Origin: Glandiceps talaboti
Taxonomy: Eukaryota > Hemichordata > Enteropneusta > Spengelidae
Direction of reading: 5' to 3'
Assembly: GCF_964340395.1 (NCBI RefSeq)
Contig: NC_135564.1
Location: forward strand, 12,136,391-12,200,390
Length of the DNA: 64,000 bases
Below are positions 21,893-36,610 of the stretch, piece after piece (the first letter of the stretch is position 1; each line of letters begins with the position of its first letter). Below the pieces are notes generated by a model that saw only the letters and a program-made list of their open reading frames with translations, searched no databases and had not been told where the DNA came from. Both the position numbers and the translations under genes were made by a program.

Positions 21893-24800
21893 TTGAAGCA
21901 TGATGATTCATATATACATGTATCTCAAAAACTAGACCACTTTTCAGGCCTCTGCTGCGCCACTAATAGTATAAACATTTTGTTCAGAACCCTGACGTAC
22001 CATTAAATATAACGTAACAAAAAACTTCGATGGCACTATTTTATTGGTGTTGAATAAATTCAAACAGGGGTATTACTATTTAAGTAGTTTAAATCAGGAT
22101 ACAATCTCAAAGTTTGTATTGATGGCGGAGGAAGTGAAATACAACGGGCCCAAGTCAGACATCATAACATAACCAATGCTCACAATCGGCAGAGTAGCTG
22201 GCAACGTCCATACCGGCTATTAGTGTGACTGTACATTTATATGGTCAATGATCAGTTCAATAAAATATACTATATTGGATATTTTCAAATTTGTCCTGGT
22301 TTTTAATACATTTACAAATTACAGAATGTTACAAATCCTACACCAGGACAGCAGTTGATTGCAACAAATATGTCAATAAATGCGTGGCGTCATAGAATTG
22401 GTAAGGAGAATTTAAAATGAAGGAAGAGATAACCCAGTCGATGCACTTCTAAGCTAGATTACCAAATAATCATGCATGTACATCTGTGTGTTTGCATTTA
22501 CTGACTGAGTGTTCACGATAAAAGACATCGTGTTATCAATTGACATCGTAGACAAGCTTGCATACACTTATAAAGCATAACTCATCTATTAGATCGATAT
22601 AACCAGGGTCGACCAAACAAATTTAGAGTTAACGACACTACTGCCGACACTGTATACACCTTTCATGTGGTCAGTCGCGTGCTCTTCTGCAAATTACGTT
22701 GCCTGACGATGCACTCTAGTCGATAGGGTATTTAACATAAATCAGAGGACGCCCTCCAATTTGATACGTGGTTGAAGTGGGTGTATTATCATGGTACAAG
22801 TAAAGTAGGACACTTGAAACACTACAATGACTCGTTGTATTATCGTGTCACTGAGAGTACAAGATCAGATAAGGAAATTGTAGACAAACTAATACTTCAA
22901 CTTTGCTGCCAAGTTTAAATATCGAGAGATGCATTCAAGCGTTACATGGCACTTGTCGCATTCAAATTACTATCAACGAAACATTAGGAAACCTACAGGA
23001 TAAATCTGACCAACGCCCTCTCCTGACAATCAATAATTCTAAGACTAGATGTGTATATATAATTTCTACTATACTAGCAAACTACACCATGTGGCATCTC
23101 TAACTGTATCATTTTTTCGCTCAAATTCAAGATTATTGGGTGACCCATGGTTTCAGTTTGATTGCAGTCATTAAGGTATTCTTTTTTTTTTTTTTACAAA
23201 GATGATGCTATTTGAATACGAACTTTAACAATAAATGGAAGGCGCCCATCTCGACTAAGGGTGAACATAGCGACGAATGTCAAGTATACATTCATAAGCC
23301 GCGAGTATGTAATCTAGAATCTAATAACAACATTATCAATTTTACATCACAATCTCTCTACTTCGTTTGGATAATAACACATATGGTTTCTTCAAATTTT
23401 GAAATGTTGTCAGCTCAGTCGTCACTTCGTCTATATGCTCTCCAACTTAACTAAAGCACATATTTTTTCTTTTTTAAGGTCAAAGGTCGATGTGTTGGCA
23501 CTGTACAGTAATTAGTAATTGTACTGTTGATGGGAAAACACGCTATTCTGCTGGCATTATGAACTCAGTTTGTGCACCTGGTAACGTTTGTACTTAGGTA
23601 TTTTAAGACAGCAGGAAAGTTTGATTTTTAACAGCCAAGCTTATATTTTGTAAGCAAAACACATAATCAAAATCCACTTTAAATGGCGACAACTTAGACA
23701 GGGAGATATTTGAATACAATAAATACTCGGCTGGTAGCTTAAAGAGACATGCCTAATACGATAGAAATTCCGCCCTAGTCACCATTTTTTTCAACAAAGT
23801 AAACTTAACTTGCTGCCATCGGTTGTATCTTACCCCTGTAATAAATTGCTACGTATCCATAGTATATGTCCTGTAAATTTACAAAGACTGTCACTTTTAT
23901 TACTGTCAGAGCAACCATACTTTAGCACATTCACAAGGCGATAATGCCGCGTAATAGTTTAGATTTTACATCCTGGGTGTCATATATTTCATATAAATTG
24001 ATATCATTAGTTTTTAAAAGTGTTCTTATATTTCAAGTTATTGGTATTTCAGAAAAAAAAACTTAACACATTTGGTAAACTAGTATGTCAGTTGCTTAAC
24101 ATATCTCTGTGAAGACTGTAATTGAGGGATCGTCGAATTAATATGAAGATTCGCCCTTGGATGAGGGACAGTGGATTTTCGTCTCAATATAACTACTAGG
24201 CCTATGTATCAGAGGTCACCCCTGGTAATATTCACAAAGTTTATTTCGACACATTCCCATTTGAAATAGTCCATAGAGTTGGGCACCTTGCATTGCTAAA
24301 CAAATAAGCCAAAATGTACGATGGGTCATTCAAATTGATGTATGTAACCCGTCGCAATTTGCCGATTGGTTTCATGAAAATTGATAGGCTAAGAATACAA
24401 AAATACTTTTTCATAATCGGTGCGTGATACAGATGCTACTTCGCTGTGGTCGATATCCGGGGTGTGGGGGATACCAATATTGAAATATATACGGTTAAGT
24501 GCCGCCAAAATGGGTCAATTGTTCGTGAAAAAATCCCTAAACATCGGTAAATTGTACACCTGAAATTCCCTAATCATGGTGTTGATAAAATTGGAAACAT
24601 CTCCATGCTAAACAACTTAATTGACTGGATTACTGTGACTGAAAATCTCTAACAATGGGTCTGTTTATGGATCATTCATGGGCAGATGTTTTGAATTTGG
24701 GTCGCAAACTTCCGCATTCCGTCTGAAAACTTAGGGGTATTCCGTCAGAATCGAAGTATAGAATGGAAAAGGTTAAGAGGTGTCAAATATCAGTTTTACT

Positions 24801-26046
24801 CTAAGAGGCTTATATCAGTTTTTGGTCATTGCGCAGTGACCGTCTTTCTCTTTTGATACAACTATGTGTGTTGCATTAGTTTGATCAGCCTGACCAGATC
24901 AATCAAATAGGAATTAACGCGAAAACATTGTTTCGAACATGAAATGGTAAACATATCAAAAGATAGTGATAAAACATATGGTTATATACCAGAACCTGAA
25001 TACGTTTAGTGAGGACCTCTCAATCCAACTCCTGTCGCAGCCATTATCTTTTATTATTACTATTGTTTGAATTCACTCTAGTCATACTTTAAATATCGTG
25101 ACGTCATACTTTATTGTAATACCGATGTTGGTTTTGGTACCTGGATTATGAAATAGACCTGATTAATGTCTAAAATCATATCTCATAGATATAATATATG
25201 GAAGTGTGTTGACATTTTACTACCAACTTCTGCATGATTATAAGTTATTCAATAAATTCAATAAATATTTATTAAAAATGGTATTTTTGCCGAGAGGGAA
25301 TTGATTCAGTTATCAATACATGGGAATTCATATTGATATTGTCCAAACCACACTATATGCTTGTCTGCTATGTAACAAATCACGTTTATGAGGAAAAATT
25401 TAAAAAAAATGTATAGCACTGACAGCTAGAATAACAAACAACATTGTGATAAAACAATAAGTTAAACGTGAATGTCATTAATCTTTTTCGTTGGCGCTAC
25501 ATATTACCCTGTAGAGCGTTTAACCAAATGCACTATTATTCTATGCTACCTCACTTTGACTTGAGAGTTAGCAGCAGAACATCGTGGTCTAAGCTTGTGC
25601 TCTTTGGAGATCTGAATGGGATTCCTATCTGTACATGTCATACTTAATACGTGGCGGGAAACTTTGTCACATGACTTGATTATATGTGAAATTCAATCTT
25701 AATACAGGCAAATTTAAATTTGCTGACGTCATGAGTCTTCCCCTTGGTCTAGACAAATTGCGAACATATGTGTTAGGATGATGACAGATCCGGGTTATCT
25801 TAAGGTCATCATTGCCTTGACTTATTAATTTGTTACAAACACTTTCACTTTCTGTTGTATATTCAGAACAAAACTATTATCATGTGTTACATATATATTA
25901 AGTGTCTCCATCGCATGCAACGCTGAGTATATCTTAGCTACATTTCTTTATACCTAGGGATTCAGAAATGTCATTTTTACCAACGCGTTATCGTGCAACC
26001 TCTATGAAACATAGTTATGAAAATTAACAAATCTAGCTTAGAAGTG

Positions 26047-26211
26047 GTCAGTTGTACACTCTGGCTGGGGCGAGGCATTGTGGGAAACAATCGTGGTCGC
26101 GAGTTCCTATTCACTTTCACCATTGCCTAAACAATGATAATACAGTTGTTTTAAAGAAATTAGGACTACCAAACGTTTTTTTCAGAATGCCTCGCCGCAG
26201 TGTAAGCTGAC
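26047..26211. mobile_element. Candidate 165-bp fold-back element
   Basis: The left end GTCAGTTGTACACT..GGCGAGGCATT pairs imperfectly with the right end AATGCCTCGCC..GTAAGCTGAC. The interior is non-coding. Confidence 0.5.
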
Positions 26212-26734
26212 GATTCAATTAATTCAATTGAAACAAACAACGGTTACACCTAGATTGCAGGTAGATTGATTAAGATTTAGTTTGGGTAGTTTTAGGGGTG
26301 CCATAAAGTGTATCTTGAGGAATGTAGGCATAGGGCAAACGGTCAAAACAACAACAATCATGACCACACCCGTAGCTAGCAACAGCTAAACTAAGACCTA
26401 GACAACTTTGACCACATTCTAGACAACTTTGACCTCATCCAGTTTGTCATGGGGTAAATTCTATCCTCTGAAATTCCTAGAGACCCATGGCAATGACTAT
26501 GGCAACAGCTAACTGAACTACTGACCAATCATAGTTTCAACATGAACAAAACTAATTTACTAACATTAGTAATGTTATAGTTCCCGAGTTGTTGTTTTCT
26601 GCAAATGTTATGTATAGTATAAACGATGCACAACTGTGCATTGGAAATGATTAATCAGAAAAGATACAAGGTGACTATACTGAATACACAATTGAGGTTA
26701 GAGACCTGACTGAACTAAATGTTGGACGGTGTCG

Positions 26735-26835
26735 TAGGTTCAAATTTCCCATTGTAGTCAGGGGGGCAATCGACTAATATCCAGGTTGCGTGTTGGATAG
26801 GCAGTGCTCTGAAACTGCACCACTCGATCTGCCTT
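26735..26835 (-). mobile_element. tRNA-derived SINE-like fragment
   Basis: The minus strand reads GAGTGGTGCAGTTTCAGAGC, similar to a pol III A-box in SINE heads (GTGGTGTAGTGGTTAGAGCACT), then CAACCTGGATA. No intact B-box or tail is clear, so this is tentative. Confidence 0.4.
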
Positions 26836-27055
26836 TATTAAGATTTTATATAGGGTACATTAATTTATTTAGATTTGTTTGCGGCGCACTTGATGATAAA
26901 TTAGGTAAGTAAAGCTTGTCTTTTACCTAATTGGTTGTCTACAAGGTGTAAATGCTTGCATTAATCAATCAGTGGACATGCACATGGGAAGATATTGACC
27001 CCAGTGTATATTTAAAAAAATTACCATGCATGCAATACATGTGTGATGCAATGAT

Positions 27056-27408
27056 ACTACCAAACCAGAGTGACTATAGAGTTTCAATTAGGCGGTATGA
27101 TGAAACGTACAAGGTTTTCCTTTACAAATTACATAAAACAAAATACAGGCACTGATAGTGCGCAAGCACATGGAATGATACATTTTGAGAATCAACAACA
27201 CTGTTGGATGAATCAAGGAAGATTCAGACACAAAACTGTTTATTTGTGTTCACAGTGAGATAAAATAGGACATTTCATGTGCTTGAGCACTACCAGTGCC
27301 TGTATGATGTTCGAGTAATTCATAACAAAAAACGATGTGTGAGATGTAATATAACATAATACCGCCTACTTAAAAGTCAATAGTCTATAGTCACTCTAGT
27401 TTGGTAGT
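27056..27408. mobile_element. ~353-bp fold-back MITE with TA flanks
   Basis: The left end TA-CTACCAAACCAGAGTGAC pairs with the right end GTCACTCTAGTTTGGTAG-TA. Pairing continues inward (AGGCGGTA/TACCGCCT, then CAGGCACTG/CAGTGCCTG and GCACATG/CATGTGC), so almost the whole element is an inverted repeat. TA on both sides fits a Tc1/mariner-type target duplication. Related copies lie at 559-840 and 43230-43343. Confidence 0.8.
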
Positions 27409-30400
27409 ACGCAAGATAAAGAAGACACATATGTACATGACGCAAGGATAATTCATTTGCTGGATTTTAGAGGTCCATATATTGTATCTCAGTCTGTACC
27501 AGCTATTAAATGCCACTTTGGGAAAGGGTTCTCTGTATTTGTGGTGACATTTTTATCAAATAAGGGTTTTCTCACTAGGGCTTTGGGTGCTTATTTTACT
27601 TTCATGCCCATAACCCACGAATACACCTTGCCTGTGCACTTGGGAGATTTAGTCAGATCTATATCACCCCAACTGGTATTGATAAACCCACATCTGGTGA
27701 ATTTTAACAAAGACATTATTGACTGAAGAATGAGCTGACCTTCTGGTTTAACTTAATAAGGATTACTTATGTGATGAAGTAGACTAGATATATTAGACAC
27801 ATATTGTAATCAAGCGTACCTAAAACTTCTTATTGTAACCTAGGTACACATCATTCTATATTGAGCTGAAATTGTGTCAACCGGGTTTTTCAAAGTAGTA
27901 ATGTTATGTGATTTATATTGTGGTCTCCGCTACGAACAACATATTAGTCTGAACATTAATTATCTTTCAAAGTGCCATACATTTTGTATGATACAGGACA
28001 TGAACAATGGAATAATAAATTCAAGTCAATTTCAAAAACAGTATACAAATCATTATTTCATCATGTTTATCTAAAAACATTACTGTATGCATGTTACACA
28101 GCCAATCTTTACCCTGTGTCCTGGCCTGTTCAGACTCTTGCAATGCAAACATCTGCCATATAAAATAATTTGATATCACAAACTCGATGGCTTTGCATCA
28201 TAACTCGTGGTCAAGGGCATTGCCATGTCAAAACAGGCACTTGTAACATTAATCATAATGTAATTAATTTTACATTGAAGAGTGACCAGGGGTCATGAAT
28301 CGAATAGATATCGGATCGATTATACATTATATAACTTATAGCTGGTTAATGTGTGGTGCTAGCTTCACTTCTGATTGCAATTGGGTAAAGTATAGATACA
28401 TAATCATAATTCATGTTTGTTCAAGTGGAGAAGTTGGGGGGGGGGGGGGTTTTCTGACTGCCTTCTCAACTCTGATGGTTATAAACGTCTAGTTTACGAA
28501 AATATTTGTGAGTCTTCTGTATCTCGATCGAGGAGGGAGATACAACATCGAGGAGAGCAATTATGGCTGATATATATAGAGAAGGAGGAATAAATCACGC
28601 AGGATCAGTTTCTTATCGATAAACATGAAAAGTACCGAAGGCATGGGAAGAATTCAACTACTACAGAGACCGTAAATTAGCCTTGGTTGATACAAATAGG
28701 TCGATAACACTACCGATATGTATGTCATAAATTTTCCATTCTCATCTAACATGTCAGCACGTACAGTTTAATATTTGTCTTCTTTTCTTTTATCTATTCT
28801 GCTGGCTATTTAGAGTTGTTGACTGATGTTAGGTATCTAGTAGTGTATTTAGCATCTGAAGACGTCGAACTCGCACACTCCTACACGGCAGCGAATCCGA
28901 ATCATGTCACGAAAAAAAATAGTTTACAAAAGCTATGAATTGCGTGCATGGACTATTTGACTTGTAGCCTTGGTTTTCAACGTATAAGTGTTTGCAAGGC
29001 GAGCCACCTGACAACGGAGAGTTTTAAATAAGTTAGCGTCAGAAACTCTACAAGGTTGGCGTCCGTGTCTTGTTTAGCGTAGTCATTTGATCAGTTATCA
29101 TAAATGACAAACCGTTGCTACTGTCATGCGTTGCTGCGTGACATGCAGCGTGGTGTTAAATGACTGTAGAAAGTCAAACTCTTAGCCTAGACATCACTGA
29201 CAACGTGAATGACTATCAATATTTGATGCGATTTGACGTTCCCATTACAGTTTCAGCGGCACCGGCACTGGTAGATTCACAGAATCTCCGAAATAATCAT
29301 GACTTTTATAAATGTTTGTCGCGCAGGCTTTCAGCTGAGAATTTCCCAAGTTCGTTCTACAGGTACGCAATCAAAAGAGAACACAATATCACACTGTAAA
29401 GATCATAGTAAATATCATTTGAGAACTATACCGATAGCCTACTTTTATATTGTGAGGGGCGTCCCCCCCACCCCCGCTCTACTCCAGAAAGTGTGAAACT
29501 ATCGAATCAGGTTATTGTTGTACAACGAATGGTTACAAAACTCCTGATACTTTCACGAATTTCTGTCAAACAACGTATGTAGTAACCGTGCTTAAAATGT
29601 CTACACTTTTAATTTCGACTTGATTTACTGCCACAGGTGTATGGAACTGTAAACTGCTGTGAACAACCAGCCTTTTTTGGGACCATTTTAATTATGTTTC
29701 TCAATTAATACTTTAAAGTTGCCTACATAGCCCTTATGGCGGAAAACGTGGGCTTACAGTGGTGATTTAACATTGTCATTGGCGATTTCGAATTATGCCT
29801 ATAGTTAAAAAAAAGAAGGAACGAATTACATGTAAAATGATGAAATGACACAAGTGGTTCATTTATATGGTCAGTCTAATCACATAGTGATCAAGCGGAT
29901 GATAAGTACAAGAATGTACGGCAGTTGACTGTACAAAAGATACATGTCAGTTTGAGTCAAAGCTAGGGCGAGGTCACAATAGATCATGGGCAGAGAGAGA
30001 ACGGGACCGAAGGTGGGTGTGTGTATAATGTAATGAAAACTTCTGAATGGCGGGTTTACGGTATAATATAGGAGTACGGCTATATCTACTCGTTGGTATC
30101 GTCGACAACGAGTAACTACGTTTGCCCCCAAAATAAACTCCTCTCAGAAGAATTAAACACCGCTTGATATAGATTCAAAAACCTAAAGCAATTGGTCACT
30201 ACAGTATAACATTGTTTTTCACTAAGCATGTTAGTTGCGTGTTTTTTTCTTGTCTGGAACAGAGATAACATAGTGCATCTATATTTACGTAATTCTGTCA
30301 CACAGTATTACAAGAACTACAAATAATTCACAAGCTAAATTTAAGCTTTTAAAGCAAATGGAAATACTTGGGTAAAACTCCGATTAAACTGTTCTAGTAT

Positions 30401-33400
30401 GTTAATATCGATGCTTCTAAGACATTACGACTGCCGTTAGAACGGTTGATTGTTTGGTAGGACTTCCTCCACATTTTTATACGCACGATAAAGTACGTCA
30501 TCGGATCCTAAGCATGCTTGGTTTGTGTAATTATTCAAAATTGAGAATTAGATGATGTAAATTCACCAACAACGTACACGGGGAAGGGTGTAGGTACATG
30601 AAAGTGTCACAGACAAGAAATCCACTCTTTACTGTAGAGTTGACTATCGTATGCAAATATAGCTCTAGTAGGTGTGCCAAGTCTAGATTCAGATCATCCC
30701 TGTTATCAACACGTTAAAGCATCACCTGATCGATGTCATAACCTGCAAACAGCGACTTCATAGGTTATCAAATTAATATTATGTATGACATATTAACTTA
30801 TAAAACGTTGGAGCACACGTGATCTCCATGTACAATGTGAAACCTTCCGACTTAAATGTAAAAAATAAAACGAAATTTTAAATTAAAAAAGTGTTGATTT
30901 GTTAAATGACTTTCGATTTAGTAATTAAACGCGTGCTACTGGTTGGTTACCTTGAAACATTAGAGTGACCAAGTTGTTCTGTTTACTTTCGTTTCTGTAA
31001 TCAGATGACACTTACTCACATAAATCATGTTTATCGATAACATAAAACACATCAAAACCATAAATATGGACCCCCTAAGTTGTTTGAAACTCTTACCAAA
31101 GAATAAAGTTGTATTTCTTCCGCCCTTGATCAATTCTACTAAATACTTCAAAAACTGGATTCTCTACTTGTTATTGCATATTAGCCTTTAGAGGGGTATA
31201 GAAAACTAACTTTAACAAGTGTTCAAGATCTATTATAGTATTACATTGACTTCCACACTCAATGGCTAGTCGTTTATCTATTGAATGTTGGTTTTAAAAT
31301 TTACACTGTTCGCATAGCAAACATGTATTCAAAATGGCCTGTGTGTTGCTTACTTAGCTATAGGACTACTTAACTTGATATGTAGCCAGTGAATATATTC
31401 TAAAAGGTCAATTGTCAGTGGGAGGGGAGCAAAGATAGCAATTGTGGATGGGCAAACTGCATTTTAGTTCAGCGAGTAGGAAAAACACTGAAAATGGGTC
31501 AGCGGGGAGGTAAAAAACCTATGAGGAAAGTGTAGAAAATTTGAACATGAATATTGGCAGGGAGCTTTATGTTCTAAATCAATAAAATGTGTAGAGGGGA
31601 GTAGACATCGGGAGGGACCTGAAAAGGGGCTGGTGAGTATGTTTAAAGCTGATGGGAGGGTGGAGGGGTAGTTTTGCTTTACCACAGGAGGGAGGACACA
31701 TGGAAATAGCTCTCATCCATCCCTCAGTTTTTAGATGGGTAGTTTTACATCTGTATTGTTCGTTTGGTCTTTAAACCGACATTGGCGATTAAAACAACAT
31801 GTTCGTTATAATTTGTATGTTCACCACGGAAGCACTAAGATTTATACACAAGTTCTCTTCTTCCAGTTTTGATTGAGAAGCAGGCATATTTCGAACAAAT
31901 CACCTGTCTGCTTCATATATTGAAGTTAATCTTTTCACACCTCTAGTTTTCAACACCTAAAGCAAATTTGACCCAGCTAAACACTGAAGAAAGACAATTT
32001 GTTCGCAACATGTCTGTTTCTCAATTAGAAGTGGCAGAAGAGAACATGTGTATGAACATGTTCGTTGGCTTGACTGTAATATTTTCAAAGTGATGTTTAA
32101 CTGATATGAATCACTAGCGTCTTAGTCATATGATGAATTATGTCTTTCGATTTAGTGCAGCATTGAAGTCACTGACCCTCCACAAACAGTTTTGGAGGGT
32201 CTATGAGCAAGTCAACTAAAAAGCACTTGTATTTCTCGATAAGGAATTTCCTGATTCATGTAGACATACGCTTATAGTTAAAGTATATGTATTATCAAGT
32301 ATTCGTGGAATCAGACAAACAACTAAATGCAAGGTTGACAACCTCTCCACCGCAAGTGTCATTAAATAGAAATAAGTCAGTGGCACTTGGTATCAGGCAG
32401 TGCTTACATCTTACATGCCATTGGTACTCACTCAATGGCAGTCAGGCCAGGTCAGTCGTCTGCTTATGTTGAGATAGACAGATAAAATATTACGAATGAC
32501 AACTTAGACTTACATGAACGTAATACATACATATGCCAACAAAAATTGAACAGTAGCGCATTTCTTATCGGGAAGAACATGACTAAATCTAAATAACTGG
32601 AAACAATCGAATTTGAATGTTTGCTTCAGTGCTTAGGCTCTTCAGACCCTGTCTAATTTCTCAATGTTCTCGTCAATATTACCAACATAAGATAATTTGC
32701 AGATTCAATTCAACATTTTAAACTAAATGTTCACCCTTGATGATACCATTGCATAATGTATTAAACTTTAGATGAAAACCTCAACTACCATAATAACATT
32801 ACAACACACGGGGGTTTTTTTAAAGAGAGAGATGACGTTAAAAATTATGAATGCTGCAAACAAATATTTCTATACTGAGATAAACTATTTTGTAGCATTG
32901 TGGATCAAATTGAAATGCACAATCACGAAAGTTCAAGACAACCGTGGGAAAAATATGAAAAAGTAATAGATGTTCAGGACGACCGCAAATTTAACATATC
33001 GATCAAATATCTGTAGGTGAGACACAGTTCACGAAAATTAACTTGTTTTTTTATTTAAATACCATGCTTGTGCAGCTTTGCATATACCCCTATATAACCA
33101 ATGGTGTTACTAGGCGACAAGGTGGATTCGTTCACAACATGTACTCTGACAGTGTCAATTAGAAACACTTTAGGACAGTCACCAAACTATCAAAATCATT
33201 TTGTTACACCAATATCAGAATGGTCTTGTTGGCTAAAATAACGATAATCATGTATCTAATTGTCACAAAAATCCTTATCATGAGGTTATATCGACAGATT
33301 TCAATAACACACAGGTGTTGCTATGATAACCAATACACCTTACAAAAGAAGTCAAACCTACTGCACACACTGTTCCATTTGGAGAGAGAAAAGGTCAGGC

Positions 33401-36256
33401 AGGTTCATGAGCTAAAATAAATAAAAACACAGCAACAGCTGATATAGTTAATGTTATCACGTGCACGCTTTATCTATACCATTACTGACTAATTGACTAA
33501 TCATATGCATCTAAGCACACAAATTACAAAATAATTTATCTATGTTATCTCTGTCACATCATTTCGACGAAAGATTAGCATTTTCTTTCTTGAAGGGAAA
33601 CGCCAATGGAGAATTGATGATGGCCAGAAGTTGACTGGGACAGACGGACGGACAGAGTCCATTGTAAACGCCCCCCCCCCCCCACCTTCAGGGGGCTACT
33701 AACATAACACTTTAAGACTGTCTATATTTCCTAGAGTAGCATGAGTACTGTCCCCCTTTTACAACATGACTTGCATAACAGCTGAGTAAACATCACGAAA
33801 CTGTCCAACGAACAAAGCTTGTAGATTTACAGTTTGTCAGTGTTTCTTTGAAATATGCGGACTGGCAAAAGTAAAAATGTGATGATTTGAAGTAAAACCA
33901 ATAAAATTGTATGCATGACTTGGTCAGCAGCTATTAATATTGATAGTGCAAGTAATACTGCAATATGGCATTTGATTATGGCTTATTTCTCTTGAAAGAA
34001 TAATGCCGACGACAGTAGTCGTCATACTGAACATGATTGCGTATAGTATCTTGGTGTACGATGAAAGGAAACCATGGGAAAAACGATGACTTACAAACCT
34101 ATACACCGAAGTCATAAAGGTAGACTTCATTGGTTATTGCTGATAATTATAAATCATCTACAAATAGTAGTGAGAATCATGCGTTGATCAAATTATCAAT
34201 ATACCTAGATCGCTTAACACAGCAGCCATACTGCAAAGAATATGTAATATATTCAATTTTCTCACACACATATATATAAGAGCTGTATTTCACTGCCCAC
34301 AGTATTTGTTAATGTACTTATCTGCAGGAATGCCAATGATTATAGCCATTTTCAGTAATGTAAGCCTTTTAAGCCCTGTTCTTTTATAATTGTTGACTCA
34401 CATTGCGCAGAAATATATATAGCATTATCATTTACATAAGCCAGATTTATGGAATAGATTTAAACTTCCACATTTTTTATTTGCATATGAACGCCATCTT
34501 GAAAACACACTAAGCTTACTCTGTCCTCTGAACAGAATGAGAAAAGCAGAAATTAAAAAAATAAGTTTTACGAATGTGTTCACTTTTCAAAAAATTAATA
34601 TTACATATGTTTTGTGACTAGGGGGCAGAATTGGATTGTCATATCCTAATTCAAGTCAATGTTACGCCATATATCGTTGTTTTACACATATGGAAGTTTT
34701 CATTTGGTAAATGAGAGATTTCTCTATATTTTGTTGTTGTGCATGTCAAAGATTGATAGTCATCTGGGCGCTATTAGACCTCAACAGGCAGAGCTAGTAA
34801 GGTTTATAAGAATGTGTTCAGTCCGTCCGTGCGTGCATGTGTATATTAGGTATTGGTGTCAAACCGTATTCTTTGTGCGCACAAACACATTACTTCCAAA
34901 CATGGCACAAAGATGACACGTGTGGCAAATTAATGCATGTTACTTGTTTTCACGGTCTTATCAAATTTTTACTGAATTTCAGCCATAATTGTACAAAGCT
35001 CACAAACTATAACTAAGAACGACTCAGTTAAAGTGTCTGTTCATTCAGTCTCACATATAATCCTTTCTGCTTTCTCATCAAAACCACATTGTGCAAGGGT
35101 GTTTCAGGATATGGGGCCTATTGTCAGCTATGACTGAATAGCGGCCATATTCATCATCACAAAACACAGAATTGTGGCTTCAGTGCACATTTCTTCAGTA
35201 AATGTCAAACTCATCGCATTGTTTAAAGGTACCATACCTGTATTATGTCATTTTACTTATACTTGTCAATTACCCTAAATAGGAAAGAGTATCTAACAGA
35301 AAATTAGGCGTATGATATAACTGTCTAATATTAAATCATTAGATTAAAAAGTGGACAAATGAGTTTTTATTTGGATTTTTAATTTATGAAGTAACTTTAC
35401 CATGCGTTTTCGAAATATTAGTGTGAAACAGTGTCCACCAAGGCCAAGTTTGTACATCAGTAATCACAAAAAAGTGTATAAAAAGTTTGTTATTGTACCT
35501 ACAATAAACATTTTACTCACTTTTTATATTTTTTACTATCTGTTGCGTTACATACAAGGGTTTGGTATATTATATATATATCTATATATATATATATCAC
35601 ATTATTTATGTTCAAGTTGAAAACACTAAGAGTTGCTTTATTGACTAAATATTCAAAATAAATATCTAATTTTCATTCACATCGTCACCTTAAAGATAGT
35701 GACTGTGAATAACACAAGGGTAGCTAAGTGTAAATTTGTTTAAAGGCGCTGTGTCTCTCCCACGAACACACATTAGGATCCATAATTGAACCTTCTTCAA
35801 ATTCCAACCCAATTTGCATACAATACAATCATAAATACTATAACGTGATTAACCGTTGTATAGTTCGATATTGACCTGTGCTTTGTGTCTGTCAAAATGA
35901 GAGTGTTTACCAGTATAAAGGATCTAGAGATGGCTGTGAGTCTCTCAATATCCACTTAACATTCCATGTTGTAAATACAATTGCCTGTTTTGCACAAACA
36001 CCATTGCAATTTTGAATAGTTATCATTAAAAGGTCTAAAACACCTTTCACATATTAACAAATTATTTCCACTTTTCCACTACATTACCAAATATGAAGCG
36101 CACTAACCGTTTATTTCTAAATCGAATATTCTGATTCCTAAGCATCACTGTCATGTATTTTTTAAAAAGAAATTTAAGATGAAGATGTAACATCCTGTTT
36201 AATTTTTTCCTGGCTGTGGTGACTAGATAGACCAGCTTTAGTAAGGCCTAAAAAAG
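27409..36256. other. Intergenic, no gene recognised
   Basis: The longest plausible open frame (27457-27726, 89 codons) has no recognisable domain, signal or splice context. G-runs occur at about 28437-28450 and a C-run at 33669-33683. A G-rich stretch at 31410-31690 looks repetitive but is unidentified. Confidence 0.6.
33610..33710 (+). repeat. Dispersed repeat with (GGAC)n and poly-C
   Basis: GGGACAGACGGACGGACAGA, a CCATTGTAA stretch, a C-run, then CCACCTTCAGGGGGCT. A partial opposite-strand relative lies at 11390-11450. Confidence 0.5.
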
Positions 36257-36610
36257 TTGTGTGGTTCCGGTTACCCGATCCCACCTAGTTTTTCACTGCC
36301 AACCCTAAACCTTTTCTTTTATATTCGAGAGAAAAAATGATAAAATCACGAAAATTGTGCATTCTCGCTAGAAATAGTGGATACGGAAACTGGAAACTTA
36401 AAAAGTCAATATAAAACTGTTCTTCCAAAATGTAATGGCTGTATATCTGATGAGAAGTAACCAAAAACACAGACAATTTGAAAAACAACGGAAAACGTAA
36501 CTACCTGAACTTGACTCTTACACATAAAAATATATAATAATACGATAAAACATAAAAAAATCTACCTACCCCACCTATTCTAGAAATTGAGTGTAATCGG
36601 AACCACACAA
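36257..36610. mobile_element. 354-bp element with 18-bp terminal inverted repeats
   Basis: The left end TTGTGTGGTTCCGGTTAC and the right end GTAATCGGAACCACACAA match in 17 of 18 positions. The interior is AT-rich and has no transposase. A block GGTTCCGGCTACCCAACCCC near 52676 may be another, broken copy. Confidence 0.7.

Larger units (their letters stand above)
17761..26046. other. Intergenic, no gene recognised
   Basis: AT-rich DNA with open frames of at most about 80 codons, none resembling a known family or flanked by convincing splice sites. It holds small duplications at 18511-18710, a perfect 9-bp hairpin CTCAGACCA/TGGTCTGAG near 19249-19272 and a GT-rich microsatellite near 21836-21892. 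Confidence 0.6.

Noticed and set aside
27457-27726. 89-codon open frame
   Set aside because: No recognisable family, Kozak context or splice sites; length is within chance for this much sequence.
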